A DNA stretch of 64,000 nucleotides. Source: Rufibacter tibetensis (lineage in GTDB: Bacteria > Bacteroidota > Bacteroidia > Cytophagales > Hymenobacteraceae). Shown here in pieces: positions 1-8,022 of this stretch. The stretch spans positions 4,656,001 to 4,720,000 of the forward strand of contig NZ_CP012643.1 in NCBI RefSeq assembly GCF_001310085.1, written 5' to 3'. The notes below the pieces were generated by a model that did no database searches, was not told the DNA's origin, and saw nothing but the letters and a program-made list of their open reading frames with translations. Both the position numbers and the translations under genes were made by a program. The first letter of the stretch is position 1, and every line of letters starts with the position of its first letter.

Positions 1-299
1 TTGAGATTGATTGTGATAGTATCATTAACCTTATTTCTGATATTTGGGCAAAGGATAAGTAGTTCATCTTTATAAACCTCTATATCAGATATGTATGGGG
101 AAGAGTAAGATTCAAAAATCAAATCTTTCCTATTTTCCCCACCTTCAGAGTATTTAATTAGCCACTTGAATGAAGTAGTTGCGCCCCCGTCTAATACTTC
201 CCAAGAAATACAGTTTTCGTTCCAGTTAACTTCTTTTAGTATTTCAGGTTCACTACACGAAACCAGCAATATCAAAATCCATAAATACCAAATTTTCAT
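1..299 (-). CDS. Putative lipoprotein (partial, cut by window edge)
   Basis: A minus-strand frame opens at 299 and is still open at base 1, about 99 codons. It begins MKIWYLWILILLVSC, a signal peptide with a lipobox ending in Cys15, so the product is probably a lipid-anchored envelope protein. The visible part has no domain I recognise. It is the most distal cassette seen and follows a short-class attC-like site directly upstream. Function unknown. Confidence 0.7.
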   Translation of the reverse strand, partial: MKIWYLWILILLVSCSEPEILKEVNWNENCISWEVLDGGATTSFKWLIKYSEGGENRKDLIFESYSSPYISDIEVYKDELLILCPNIRNKVNDTITINL

Positions 300-312
300 T
301 TTTTATTTTATA

Positions 313-364
313 GCTAACGGACTGGGCTTTGCAGTGGCGCAGCTACCGTAAAGGTGTTGTTGTA
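313..364 (-). repeat. attC-like site, short class
   Basis: A 52-bp site with GCTAAC at its left edge and GTTGTA at its right edge; the arms around GGGCTTTGC and the internal CAGTGGCGCAGCT can fold. It separates two lipoprotein cassettes and matches the short class seen at 31230 and 32534. Confidence 0.75.
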
Positions 365-376
365 CTATAGTTGTTT

Positions 377-949
377 TTAATCGTAGTCTGTAAAATAGGA
401 ACTGTTACAATCAACCGCAGTGGGATTTATTTGCTCAATGACCCTTTTCTCATAATTTACTCTCCAAGCCCTTAATGTTCTTACGGCATTATCACTTTTT
501 TCCTTGGCCACTCCAAATGTAAGGAAATCACCTTTGCAGCTTGACTCACACAAATCAACAAAGTATTCATCCTTCTTAAGGCTTGGTATAGGTGTAGCAC
601 CGATGATTCTATAACCTTCAGTACCGTCTACCAAGCAAAGCATGAACTGCTCGCCCTTGCTAAGAATCAGGTATCCCAAACTGCCTTCTCCACTTAATAC
701 ATGTACAGTTTGCATTTGGTAACCTGGTAATAGTTTTTCAGTCTCATATAGTTGATTTTGCAATTCTGTTGTAGTATCAAGCTCTAATGAGGTAACTAAA
801 CAAGAGTCTAATCCGACTTCTGCTACATCCATTGGATTATCTGACTTAACAGTATTTTCAATTTTTTCTAGTTCAGATTTGTGATACTCTTCTGAAATAG
901 TAGTAGAGCAGCTACCTATCAGAAAAGTTAATAAAATGATAAAGTTTTT
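377..949 (-). CDS. Putative lipoprotein, unknown function
   Basis: 190 residues. I take the internal ATG at 949, which gives MKNFIILLTFLIGSC, a clear signal peptide and lipobox; six extra upstream codons would spoil the signal peptide. The mature protein is acidic, has no recognised domain, and contains a CESSCKGD motif in its second half. It occupies a single-gene cassette between a short-class site and the long-class site at 963. Probably lipid-anchored and facing the periplasm. Confidence 0.75.
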   Translation of the reverse strand, partial: KNFIILLTFLIGSCSTTISEEYHKSELEKIENTVKSDNPMDVAEVGLDSCLVTSLELDTTTELQNQLYETEKLLPGYQMQTVHVLSGEGSLGYLILSKGEQFMLCLVDGTEGYRIIGATPIPSLKKDEYFVDLCESSCKGDFLTFGVAKEKSDNAVRTLRAWRVNYEKRVIEQINPTAVDCNSSYFTDYD

Positions 950-962
950 CATCTCAATTGAG

Positions 963-1029
963 TACAACGTTTAGTGCATGAGGTGTGCAAGGCCGTCGGC
1001 CGAGGCATGGCTTATGCACCTTGTTGGAC
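963..1029 (-). repeat. attC-like site, long class
   Basis: About 67 bp running from TACAAC to GTTGGAC, with the loop GGCCGTCGGCCGA and stem arms TGCATGAGG / GGCTTATGCA. The 3' end of the next gene lies inside it. Confidence 0.85.
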
Positions 1030-1413
1030 TTTCGCACTGTTTTTGTTTTTTCTTTTAGCGAATCCACCACCTATCGCGCCAATTAATGCAGCGAATACAG
1101 AATTGAAGATTACTGCCGTTGCCCAAAATGCTGGAGTCATTTCATAGTCTGTCCCGATATTAGCTTCAAGATAGGTAGAAATTGATAAACCTATGGTTGC
1201 ATCAAAGAATCCCATGAAAACAGCATAGGTTACCCCTTTGCTAAAATTTGACTCACTTGTTACTAGATAAGCAACTGTGCCATATATAAGGTATGAAAAT
1301 GGAGATAGTAAACCGTAGTTGAAAGCAAACTGCCTTGAAGCAATAGAACCTAATGTATCGAGTATAACAACTGCTAAAAATCCACTTATCAAAATCTTAA
1401 ATGTATCCTTCAT
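1012..1413 (-). CDS. Small polytopic membrane protein (duplicated cassette gene, copy 1)
   Basis: 133 residues with about four hydrophobic segments (roughly 5-22, 35-55, 60-85, 95-120) and a basic C-terminus. The last residues, VQQGA, and the stop are encoded inside the attC-like site. A near-identical paralog lies at 21679-22080, and the similarity continues about 240 bp upstream of both, so a whole cassette was duplicated. Domain family not recognised; function unknown. Confidence 0.75.
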   Translation of the reverse strand: MKDTFKILISGFLAVVILDTLGSIASRQFAFNYGLLSPFSYLIYGTVAYLVTSESNFSKGVTYAVFMGFFDATIGLSISTYLEANIGTDYEMTPAFWATAVIFNSVFAALIGAIGGGFAKRKNKNSAKVQQGA

Positions 1414-1463
1414 TTCATGTGTTTATTTTATATGATGCTTGACTACTGTATTCTAAAATCCTT

Positions 1464-1589
1464 CTATTTAAAGGGTCTACCCTTTAAAACTAGTGAAGCT
1501 GAAGTAAGGGTAAGTACTCCGATGGGAATGAGCCAAACTATGCTCCGAAACAGCATGAACAATATTGGCAATATTAAGAATATAGCCAT
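1464..1589 (-). CDS. Short hydrophobic protein upstream of the membrane gene
   Basis: About 41 codons from an ATG at 1589 giving MAIFLILPILFMLF, two hydrophobic stretches and a basic tail. The frame extends further upstream, but that part reads into a decayed attC-like site, so I prefer the internal start. The same frame is present next to the paralogous cassette at 22131-22252, where it carries a stop codon. This supports real coding here, or at least an old shared ORF. Function unknown. Confidence 0.4.
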   Translation of the reverse strand: MAIFLILPILFMLFRSIVWLIPIGVLTLTSASLVLKGRPFK

Positions 1590-1630
1590 CGCTGAAAGTA
1601 TGCTGGCTATGCTTCCCGCTTCATCAATGT

Positions 1631-1701
1631 GTGCTGATAGTCTCGTGTCAATGTGGTGACAGTCAGTTGGCTGTATCATGGCTTATGCACAATGTTGTGT
1701 A
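1631..1701 (-). repeat. Decayed attC-like site
   Basis: The right half keeps ATGGCTTATGCACAATGTTGTG of the long class, but the left AAC has become GAT and the GGCCGTCGGCC loop is degraded. Probably no longer recombines. Confidence 0.5.
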
Positions 1702-1714
1702 CGGTTTCCTTTAG

Positions 1715-2116
1715 TTATACCTTTTCTCCCCGCCCTAGTCCATATATGCATTCATCCCCATTTATTATTGACCAGCACTCATATCCGCTTGAATCGGTAA
1801 GTATTTCAACGGTGAAATCATTTTCAAAACCAAGGTATAAGTCGCCTGTATTAACGTTCCTTTGGATTGTGGCCAATTTTTCTTCCAGGAGAGACTTCCT
1901 TAACTCAGTTTCCAGGTTTATTGGCGTTTTGTGCGCGTAGAGTTGCCCATGGTCTTTTGACGTCCATTTGATTCTTCCATTTTCCAGAAGCCGCCAGAAG
2001 CATTCAACTTGAACCCTCAGGTTATCTTCAAATACAAGGTGCCACACTTCACTTGCTTTAAAGAAGTAGCAGTCTATAAGTGCGAATCTTCCTTGTATTA
2101 TGGTTTCTTTATCCAT
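1715..2116 (-). CDS. Hypothetical cytoplasmic protein
   Basis: 133 residues, no signal peptide or membrane segment, mixed charge. It begins MDKETIIQGRF and has aromatic-rich strands (EVWHLVFED, VECFWRLLENG, YECWSIINGDE) suggesting a small mostly-beta fold of the kind seen in immunity-like proteins, though I cannot name a family. The site directly upstream (about 2120-2180) resembles a heavily decayed short-class attC. Confidence 0.6.
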   Translation of the reverse strand: MDKETIIQGRFALIDCYFFKASEVWHLVFEDNLRVQVECFWRLLENGRIKWTSKDHGQLYAHKTPINLETELRKSLLEEKLATIQRNVNTGDLYLGFENDFTVEILTDSSGYECWSIINGDECIYGLGRGEKV

Positions 2117-2197
2117 CTTTCATTGCGGCCAGTGAATTTGGCTTTGCTGTTGTAGCTAGTGTAAAGAAGTGGTAAGCACATGTGGTTCCAAATGTGT

Positions 2198-2758
2198 TTA
2201 TCTACTAATCCACCTGTTATGCATTCCCTCTGCTTCCCTGTAAATGACTTCCGCATCCCCGAAAACAATCAACGTTCCAGTATCAGACCAAGGAGAAATA
2301 GCTTTGTTCAAAGCGGTTTCTATATTATATCGCTTAGAGTCAATTATAGAGTTCTCTGATATAATGTAGCAATCATCGGTATTCCCAAGGTCTTTTATTC
2401 TTTCTTTAATTGCTCTGACTTCATCTCCATTGATTCTCTCAAACATACCTTCCTGGAAAATGCCAGCCTTAGATAAGTCTTTCGTGAACTTTGAGCGTGT
2501 TTTATCATTGCTGATGAAGCCCAAATACCTTTCTATTTTTGTACTGTTGATGAACCCCTTGATTACCTTCGCTTCTAAAGCTGTTTCTGGTGCCATATTC
2601 TTTGATAATAGGTTCCTTGGCAGAATTTGTTCTAAACAGGCGTACTTGAGCAGTTGACAATGGTATAGTTTAAGCACTAGGTGACCTGCTATTGATTCTT
2701 TATCCCTTCTTGAGAGATTTGATTGCCATCGAAATCTATTAAGTATTTTCTCTGGCAA
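2198..2758 (-). CDS. Hypothetical protein
   Basis: 186 residues, soluble, rich in Lys, Arg and Glu. It overlaps the 3' end of the upstream gene (2689-3270) by 70 bases in another frame, which suggests translational coupling in a two-gene cassette or a frame displaced by recombination. A start further in, at MAPETALEAK, would remove the overlap. No family recognised. Confidence 0.55.
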   Translation of the reverse strand: MPEKILNRFRWQSNLSRRDKESIAGHLVLKLYHCQLLKYACLEQILPRNLLSKNMAPETALEAKVIKGFINSTKIERYLGFISNDKTRSKFTKDLSKAGIFQEGMFERINGDEVRAIKERIKDLGNTDDCYIISENSIIDSKRYNIETALNKAISPWSDTGTLIVFGDAEVIYREAEGMHNRWISR

Positions 2759-3270
2759 AAGTCGGTTAACTCTATATGGTCTGCATTTAGTCTGAACGCT
2801 TCTTCATCATTAAGTGAGACAAAGATATCCGCACCCCCGAATTGCCACTTTATATTTCCTTTTTTGTCAAGGCGAGTAACTTCCATCTCCCCGTGAACTA
2901 CATAGCCTTCCTGTAAGTTGTAAATACCGAAGCAGGTTGCCTGGTCTGCTTGGGCTTGCCATTTCAGTTCCAGACTGGGCAGGGTAAGACAGAAAACCGT
3001 ATCACAACAGCATACTAAAATAGTATCGCTTCCTACCAGTGAAGAGTTTTCGGATATACCTGTTGCCCCACCTGAGCCGATAATCATACACCTGCTTATT
3101 AACCCCCCTTCCTGGTAAACCCTAACCCCGTGAGTAGAAGTCGGGTATTCCCGCGCACCAACACCAAAATGGTGCTTCTCATAATTGAAAATGTTGTCAG
3201 CTGAACCATATTCATAACTAGGTTCATCAAACACTTCAATCATCAAGTTCTGGTATCGGTACTGGTTCAT
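2689..3270 (-). CDS. Hypothetical WD/PQQ-like beta protein
   Basis: 193 residues, no signal peptide. Repeating segments such as LPSLELKWQAQADQ and LDKKGNIKWQFGGADIF resemble PQQ-like or WD beta-propeller blades, and CCCD lies near residue 87. It is too short for a full propeller, so it would form part of one or a smaller sheet. It precedes and overlaps the 2198-2758 gene. Function unknown. Confidence 0.6.
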   Translation of the reverse strand: MNQYRYQNLMIEVFDEPSYEYGSADNIFNYEKHHFGVGAREYPTSTHGVRVYQEGGLISRCMIIGSGGATGISENSSLVGSDTILVCCCDTVFCLTLPSLELKWQAQADQATCFGIYNLQEGYVVHGEMEVTRLDKKGNIKWQFGGADIFVSLNDEEAFRLNADHIELTDFCQRKYLIDFDGNQISQEGIKNQ

Positions 3271-3307
3271 TATCTAAAATGGCAGATGATGGCTCTAATG
3301 GTTATAC

Positions 3308-3889
3308 TTAGCCCTTATTACTTAAAGCTATATTCTCAGAATCCAGCACCCTAACAATGGTCTTCTCTGGTTTCCCTTTCACCTGGTGCTCAATCGTCAG
3401 TTCAGGCTGCTGCTTGGTACCTCCCCATCTACCGAACTTGGGCATGAAGAAAGGCCCTACCCTGAATAGTCTATAATCAATGGGCATGTCATAGGTACCC
3501 GTGGTCACATAGGCATAGTGGGAACAGTTGCATTCCTCTAACTCTGGGTCAGCGGGACCGTTACAGGCCAGGTAAACCCGAACCTCATAGTCATCTGAGC
3601 TGAAGGAGGTATCCGCTTCCGCTATGGCGAGTACCTCGGCAAACTCCAAGCCTTTGATTTCTGAGGAACTTACTTTTCCATAAAGCTTAGCGTTCACGGG
3701 AAAGGGAGATAAGCTCTCCTGTCCTTCCGTTTCAGTCACGCCCACTTCTGCGCCTGCTATCACATCCCGAAGGCTGTCAATGGTGGCTTCCTTGCTGGCA
3801 ATGTTTTTTTCAAGTTGGTGAACCTTGCCCTGGTTAGGATTACAGCTTAAAAGGCTGGCAAGAACAAGTATGGGTGACCACTTTCTCAT
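3308..3889 (-). CDS. Putative lipoprotein with N-terminal coiled coil
   Basis: Taking the ATG at 3889 gives a 193-residue protein starting MRKWSPILVLASLLSC, a signal peptide with lipobox. A short heptad-like segment follows (HQLEKNIASKEATIDSLRD), then a globular part with CNGPADPELEECNCSHY near the middle. Upstream in-frame codons have no signal character and would cover a decayed spacer. Likely an envelope protein of unknown role. Confidence 0.7.
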   Translation of the reverse strand: MRKWSPILVLASLLSCNPNQGKVHQLEKNIASKEATIDSLRDVIAGAEVGVTETEGQESLSPFPVNAKLYGKVSSSEIKGLEFAEVLAIAEADTSFSSDDYEVRVYLACNGPADPELEECNCSHYAYVTTGTYDMPIDYRLFRVGPFFMPKFGRWGGTKQQPELTIEHQVKGKPEKTIVRVLDSENIALSNKG

Positions 3890-3950
3890 TGATTGGAATT
3901 GAGTTAGCCGTTTGTCTATAAAACTTATGTGTGTTTTTGGTGGTGTAATG

Positions 3951-4388
3951 CTATTTCTCAACAAGAATAGGCCAGGTTTTTCCAGAACCAGTTTCCCTTG
4001 GTATGAACCTGTAGTTGCCAAGGTCCTTCAGCTTCAACCTCCAGATGAACCTTACTGTGGCTGTCTCCGTTACGAACTCTGTTTGGCTCGGGTCACACAT
4101 TTGCCCTATGTCCATGTAAATAGTATCAGCACTTCGGGTTAAAAAGCCAGTAAGTGGACAATATACAGGATGGATTTTTAGGAAGGATATCTCAGCGGAG
4201 TCTGAGTCCAGTTGGGTAACCTGAAGCTGATAGGCTTTATCGGTATCGTTGACATTCAACTTACCAAGTTCTCCCTTGGAGACTTCATGGTAATGGAAAT
4301 CAGAAGGTATCTTATTTTGGGAGCATCCTGAGTATGCACCAATCGAAAGGATAAACACGGTTATTCTGAAAAGTTGAAAAAGATTCAT
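3951..4388 (-). CDS. Putative lipoprotein
   Basis: 145 residues. The N-terminus (MNLFQLFRITVFILSIGAYSGC) is a signal peptide with lipobox YSGC. The mature part is beta-rich without a family I recognise. It is transcribed in the same direction as the lipoprotein at 3308, 61 bp away, with no well-kept attC between them, so the two may now share a transcript. Confidence 0.7.
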   Translation of the reverse strand: MNLFQLFRITVFILSIGAYSGCSQNKIPSDFHYHEVSKGELGKLNVNDTDKAYQLQVTQLDSDSAEISFLKIHPVYCPLTGFLTRSADTIYMDIGQMCDPSQTEFVTETATVRFIWRLKLKDLGNYRFIPRETGSGKTWPILVEK

Positions 4389-4407
4389 GCCTTTGATTTA
4401 CTTGACT

Positions 4408-4478
4408 GAGCCGTTAACTGATTGATACATGTCAGGCAAGTCAGTCAGTCTTGGCTGGCGTTCACACAGTGTAAGTAG
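4408..4478 (-). repeat. Decayed attC-like site
   Basis: AGCCGTTAACTG on the left and TGGCGTTCACACAGTG on the right keep the outline of the long class (compare 17429), but both core boxes and the loop are mutated. Confidence 0.45.
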
Positions 4479-4487
4479 CTGTATCAA

Positions 4488-4961
4488 CTACATCTGAGTG
4501 GCTGACCCATTCGCTTTACCATTTCGTTGAACATGGGAATTCACTTCATCCATAAACCTCTCCAAGCTTCCTTCCTTTTTAAGCCTTTCCAGTGTGAAGC
4601 GTTTGGTCTTCCTCCCGTAACAGACAACCATCATTTCCCCAGTTCTCAGGGATGCATACACCATGTACACACCGAAGACCAACGGCAGGAAAGGAAGCAG
4701 TATCTCTTCGATGTAAATCCTGTTGACCCGCTCGTCACTGAAGACCTCAAGCAGCACGAAGGCGTAGAAGATGGAGAAGGCGACACACGCCAATCCGATG
4801 ACGAGTATCGCCACCCAGTTATTCACGATTCTGCCCTTCCCGAAACGTATGGATTGGATGTGGCTGAATGGTACCGTCTCATAGTTGTACCTGCTTCTCA
4901 GCAAATGGATTCCTTCGGATGACAACCCGAACTCCGAGGTCTCAAACATGTATTTCCCCAT
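4488..4961 (-). CDS. Membrane protein with PH-like N-terminus
   Basis: 157 residues. An N-terminal beta segment (FETSEFGLSSEGIHLLRSRYNYETVPFSHIQSI) resembles PH-type domains of bacterial membrane proteins. Two membrane helices follow (about 48-72 and 85-105), then a basic cytoplasmic tail. Single gene between decayed sites at 4408 and 4978. Function unknown. Confidence 0.65.
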   Translation of the reverse strand: MGKYMFETSEFGLSSEGIHLLRSRYNYETVPFSHIQSIRFGKGRIVNNWVAILVIGLACVAFSIFYAFVLLEVFSDERVNRIYIEEILLPFLPLVFGVYMVYASLRTGEMMVVCYGRKTKRFTLERLKKEGSLERFMDEVNSHVQRNGKANGSATQM

Positions 4962-4977
4962 TTTAATTGGTATGTGC

Positions 4978-5031
4978 GTACGGAACAGTGTAAACAGCTT
5001 ATCATGCTGGCGTTTACATCCAGTTATAAGT
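4978..5031 (-). repeat. Decayed attC-like site
   Basis: GTGTAAACAGC on the left pairs with GCTGGCGTTTACA on the right, as in long-class sites, but the GGCCGTCGGCC loop has gone and the AAC is displaced. Confidence 0.45.
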
Positions 5032-5124
5032 GGAAATTTATACTTATATCATTTGTTGAGTTACGATTCGGTGCGCTTTAGTTAGGGTTTTGTCTTGTTG
5101 CTTGCTGTTTTTCTTCATGCGATT

Positions 5125-5622
5125 TCAAGGCAGTGTTATTCTCACGCTGTCAAATTTCAATATGTTTGGCGGCATGTTGAATCTTATTTGCCTGTCAGTA
5201 AATATAAGATTTGGGTCAAAGTTGAAGCCTTTCATGTGGTCTTGGAAAGGAATTAAATGCCCACCAGTTTCGCTTTGGAATAAATGCCCCGCAATAAGGT
5301 CGTAGTCGTTTTTAGACGTTCCAACTGGTATGCCAATCCATTTCTCATTCAGGTCGATATTGATGTATTTCAACATTCCTAAACTGTCATGTTCTGTCAA
5401 GCTTAATATATAATTATTTGCTGGGTCAGAATAAAAAACCTTGATGTGATTATTTACTTGGCCGTTTGTATAAACTGTAGCTGGCATTGGTTTACCATGG
5501 TGTTTTGCAGAGCCTGTTACCCATTTCAAGATTATAGGGTGGTTTATTGAAGTCAATCCAACAGCAACCGCAAAAAGGATAACCAAACCAAATGCGATTT
5601 TCAAAAGTCTACGCAGTGTCAT
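5125..5622 (-). CDS. Membrane-anchored hypothetical protein
   Basis: 165 residues. One N-terminal hydrophobic helix (about 8-26, basic before it) anchors or exports it; there is no lipobox. The rest is soluble and beta-rich, containing KWIGIPVGTSKNDYDLIAGHLF. No family recognised. It lies 15 bp from the stop side of the 5638 gene, same strand. Confidence 0.65.
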   Translation of the reverse strand: MTLRRLLKIAFGLVILFAVAVGLTSINHPIILKWVTGSAKHHGKPMPATVYTNGQVNNHIKVFYSDPANNYILSLTEHDSLGMLKYINIDLNEKWIGIPVGTSKNDYDLIAGHLFQSETGGHLIPFQDHMKGFNFDPNLIFTDRQIRFNMPPNILKFDSVRITLP

Positions 5623-5637
5623 TCTTTTTAGAAATCC

Positions 5638-6315
5638 TCAATTTAATTTTGACCGAAACTCAAAGCGTGTCCCTTTAAGGGCATCATCTATGTCAGCTAT
5701 TTTCTTGTCCAGGTCTCGCTTCATCACCAGGTATAGCTTTGTTCCTAACTGCCCTTTGTTCAATTGCTCCCTTTCGAAAGCCAGGCTACGTCTCTGTTCC
5801 GAAAGGGAATACTGCTGGAGTACCTGCGCCTTCTTTTCCAATATCTCAGCACTAGGCTGGTAGTCCTTTTCTGAAGACAGGGCGAAGGAGACTCCGCCAC
5901 GTTCATCAGCGGCAATTGACTGCCCGAACTGAAAAGACGGTGGCCTCCTGAGGATTTGCTTGAATCTCTCTGCGCCAATCCAGATATCCCCTTCCTGGGT
6001 TGCTATATTCCAGATTGTATCTCCTTCCCCATTCTTCTCCTTTATGATGTCCGCAATCTCAAAGCCATTGATAAAGCCAGCCTCTATCTCCATCTTCAGA
6101 TAGGAAGGCTGCTCAAAGACTAAGGTCGCTGGTGCCATCCAGAAGGTGTATGGCATCCCAGAGTCGCCTGGATGATTCCATTTCAGGATGTAGTCTAAAT
6201 CTAGGTAAATATCGTCTTCGAACCGTAAAGCATAGACAGGGCAATCATGCCACCCCATTTGGCCAAAGTCCGCCTCTGTCCATACCCACTTCTCTATTTT
6301 GTATTCATCCTCCAT
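5638..6315 (-). CDS. Hypothetical cytoplasmic protein
   Basis: 225 residues, no export signal. The start contains MGWHDCPVYALRFED followed by YLDLDYILKW, a pattern I associate with an unnamed family of small Bacteroidota proteins. The C-terminal 60 residues are strongly helical and charged (LEKKAQVLQQYSL onward), probably a coiled coil. Function unknown. Confidence 0.65.
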   Translation of the reverse strand: MEDEYKIEKWVWTEADFGQMGWHDCPVYALRFEDDIYLDLDYILKWNHPGDSGMPYTFWMAPATLVFEQPSYLKMEIEAGFINGFEIADIIKEKNGEGDTIWNIATQEGDIWIGAERFKQILRRPPSFQFGQSIAADERGGVSFALSSEKDYQPSAEILEKKAQVLQQYSLSEQRRSLAFEREQLNKGQLGTKLYLVMKRDLDKKIADIDDALKGTRFEFRSKLN

Positions 6316-6393
6316 GGATAATGTTTTGCAGGGCTTACGGCAACCGTTTTGAATAATTTGCGATACTGACGTTTACCCCAGATTAGGCTATGT

Positions 6394-7125
6394 TTACTGT
6401 AATTGAAGGTCTTTGAAGGGAAGCATTGTTCCTGACTGGGCATGCCTCACCCGTATCAGTTCCATCAGCAACCTGCCTTTGTCTATGTTCCTGTATTCCA
6501 TCCTCACGAAGCCATAGGCGGGATTGAAGTAGGATTTCAGTTCCGTCCGCTCGAAGTTGCTTTCGGTGAAACTCTCGATTTCAAAGCAGTCAACCTTTCC
6601 TATCTGTGTTTGCAGGGGCAGTTCCCTGGTGATTCTGTAAGTGCTGGCGAACGCTTCAGCCGTGTTGTCTGCCCACTCCGCGTACCCTTCTATGCTGTAG
6701 TGGCTCCCAACCAACAAATCCCAAGACCACCCATTGCCTTTCACCAATGGGTACTTGACCATTGGGAAGGGGCTTAACTCCAGTTTCTTGTACCTGCCAT
6801 CCCTCGGGGGGTGTATCCATACGGCAGTGTCATGCTCCGTGACTCCAGTGAAGTTACTCCCGAAGTCACCCCCTGTGGAAGACCATGAGCTATAAGTCTG
6901 GCCATACTTTTCATTGAAGATTTTACTGTTCGTGGTAAGGAACAAAGTGTCCAGCCCAGTAAGCCTTCCATCCATGTCAAAATGCGAGGCGAGGAAGGTG
7001 AACTCTCTGTCTCTTTTGTAGATGAACGGGCTTTCAGGTTCCTGGCTTTGGACACTCCCCTTTTTCTCGTCAGTGCATCCCATGAAGCTAGCCACGGTAA
7101 GAAGCATTAGGGTGTATGTTTTCAT
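6394..7125 (-). CDS. Putative lipoprotein
   Basis: 243 residues starting MKTYTLMLLTVASFMGC, a signal peptide with lipobox FMGC. The mature part is beta-rich with many aromatic residues. No catalytic motif is evident. About 230 bp of non-coding DNA separate it from the plus-strand gene at 7359; no clean attC remains there. Confidence 0.7.
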   Translation of the reverse strand: MKTYTLMLLTVASFMGCTDEKKGSVQSQEPESPFIYKRDREFTFLASHFDMDGRLTGLDTLFLTTNSKIFNEKYGQTYSSWSSTGGDFGSNFTGVTEHDTAVWIHPPRDGRYKKLELSPFPMVKYPLVKGNGWSWDLLVGSHYSIEGYAEWADNTAEAFASTYRITRELPLQTQIGKVDCFEIESFTESNFERTELKSYFNPAYGFVRMEYRNIDKGRLLMELIRVRHAQSGTMLPFKDLQLQ

Positions 7126-7358
7126 GGTACCGTGTTAAGCCTCTAAATATCCTGAACCTATAGGTGTACTAAGTAATCCATTCGTAAGCTCCTGCTGTAC
7201 CAACTGCCCCAAAGTCATGGTATATAGTAGGTTGCTGCCAACGGGGATTGACATGACAAATGGCCGTGATTCAAATTAAATGGTAAATACTTACCGCACA
7301 AAATAGATGCGACATACGTATGACAATCAAGCACTTGTCTTTTGATAGTTAAGCAGAT

Positions 7359-7568
7359 ATGAACAGATATACTTTCATTCTCGTGTTCTGTGTGGTGCTA
7401 CCACTCCTTTGGTACATCGCGGAACATGTCTACAAGCAGGATTACGCGGGAGTATTTCTTTTCTTCAGTGTCATTGTTGTAATCACCCTCAGAAGAAAGT
7501 ACCTAAGGCTTGAGAACATCTGGGATTCACCCTTGTCAGATATCCCAAAGTACTTCAGAGAGCCGTGA
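7359..7568 (+). CDS. Small membrane protein, opposite orientation to the array
   Basis: 69 residues with two membrane helices (about 5-22 and 28-45) and a basic, Pro-containing tail ending PKYFREP. The composition looks genuinely coding. It is one of only two credible plus-strand genes inside the array and overlaps the convergent gene at 7555 by 14 bases. It could be a cassette that entered in reverse or a small resident gene. Function unknown. Confidence 0.5.
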   Translation: MNRYTFILVFCVVLPLLWYIAEHVYKQDYAGVFLFFSVIVVITLRRKYLRLENIWDSPLSDIPKYFREP

Positions 7569-7989
7569 TGCTATACTTAATACCAATCGAACTACCTCCA
7601 CCCTTTGGGTCATAGGTAACCCAGGCACTGCCCCAAGTAAAGTTTCGGTCTGCGCCTATTTCCCCGCTCAGCCATTCTTCATAAATCACCGCATTCCTCC
7701 TTTCCCTTTGTTCATCCCAATAACCCCAGCCTCCACTTGATTTAAATGGAGAGCCGTCAACCACAAAGGAGACAGAATACAAGGACTCTTCATGATAGAT
7801 GAACGTCAAGTTGAGGAATCTGCCAGACTCTTCAACGTTTCTGACGATGTAGTGAATCCATCCATTGCCCAATTTCCTTTCCTCATGCTCTTCGCTTAAC
7901 TTCAAAGCTATTAATTCACTTAATGATGTTTTGGGTGAGACGATTTTGCCAGAGCCGAAAGTAAGGCTACCCGTATCTTTATCAATCAT
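7555..7989 (-). CDS. Hypothetical cytoplasmic protein
   Basis: 144 residues, no signal peptide. GNGWIHYIVRNVEESGRFLNLTFIYHEESLYSVSFV forms alternating strands, and the C-terminal segment carries WGSAWVTYDPKGGGSSIGI. This looks like a compact beta-sheet protein of the immunity-like type, but no family can be named. Convergent with the small membrane gene at 7359. Confidence 0.65.
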   Translation of the reverse strand: MIDKDTGSLTFGSGKIVSPKTSLSELIALKLSEEHEERKLGNGWIHYIVRNVEESGRFLNLTFIYHEESLYSVSFVVDGSPFKSSGGWGYWDEQRERRNAVIYEEWLSGEIGADRNFTWGSAWVTYDPKGGGSSIGIKYSITAL

Positions 7990-8022
7990 TGTATCAGAGG
8001 CAACGGTTAGGCTAAAAGGGTA

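Noticed and set aside
4527-4922. Plus-strand ORF opposite the 4488-4961 gene
   Set aside because: Shadow of a membrane-protein gene; composition and absence of start context argue against it.
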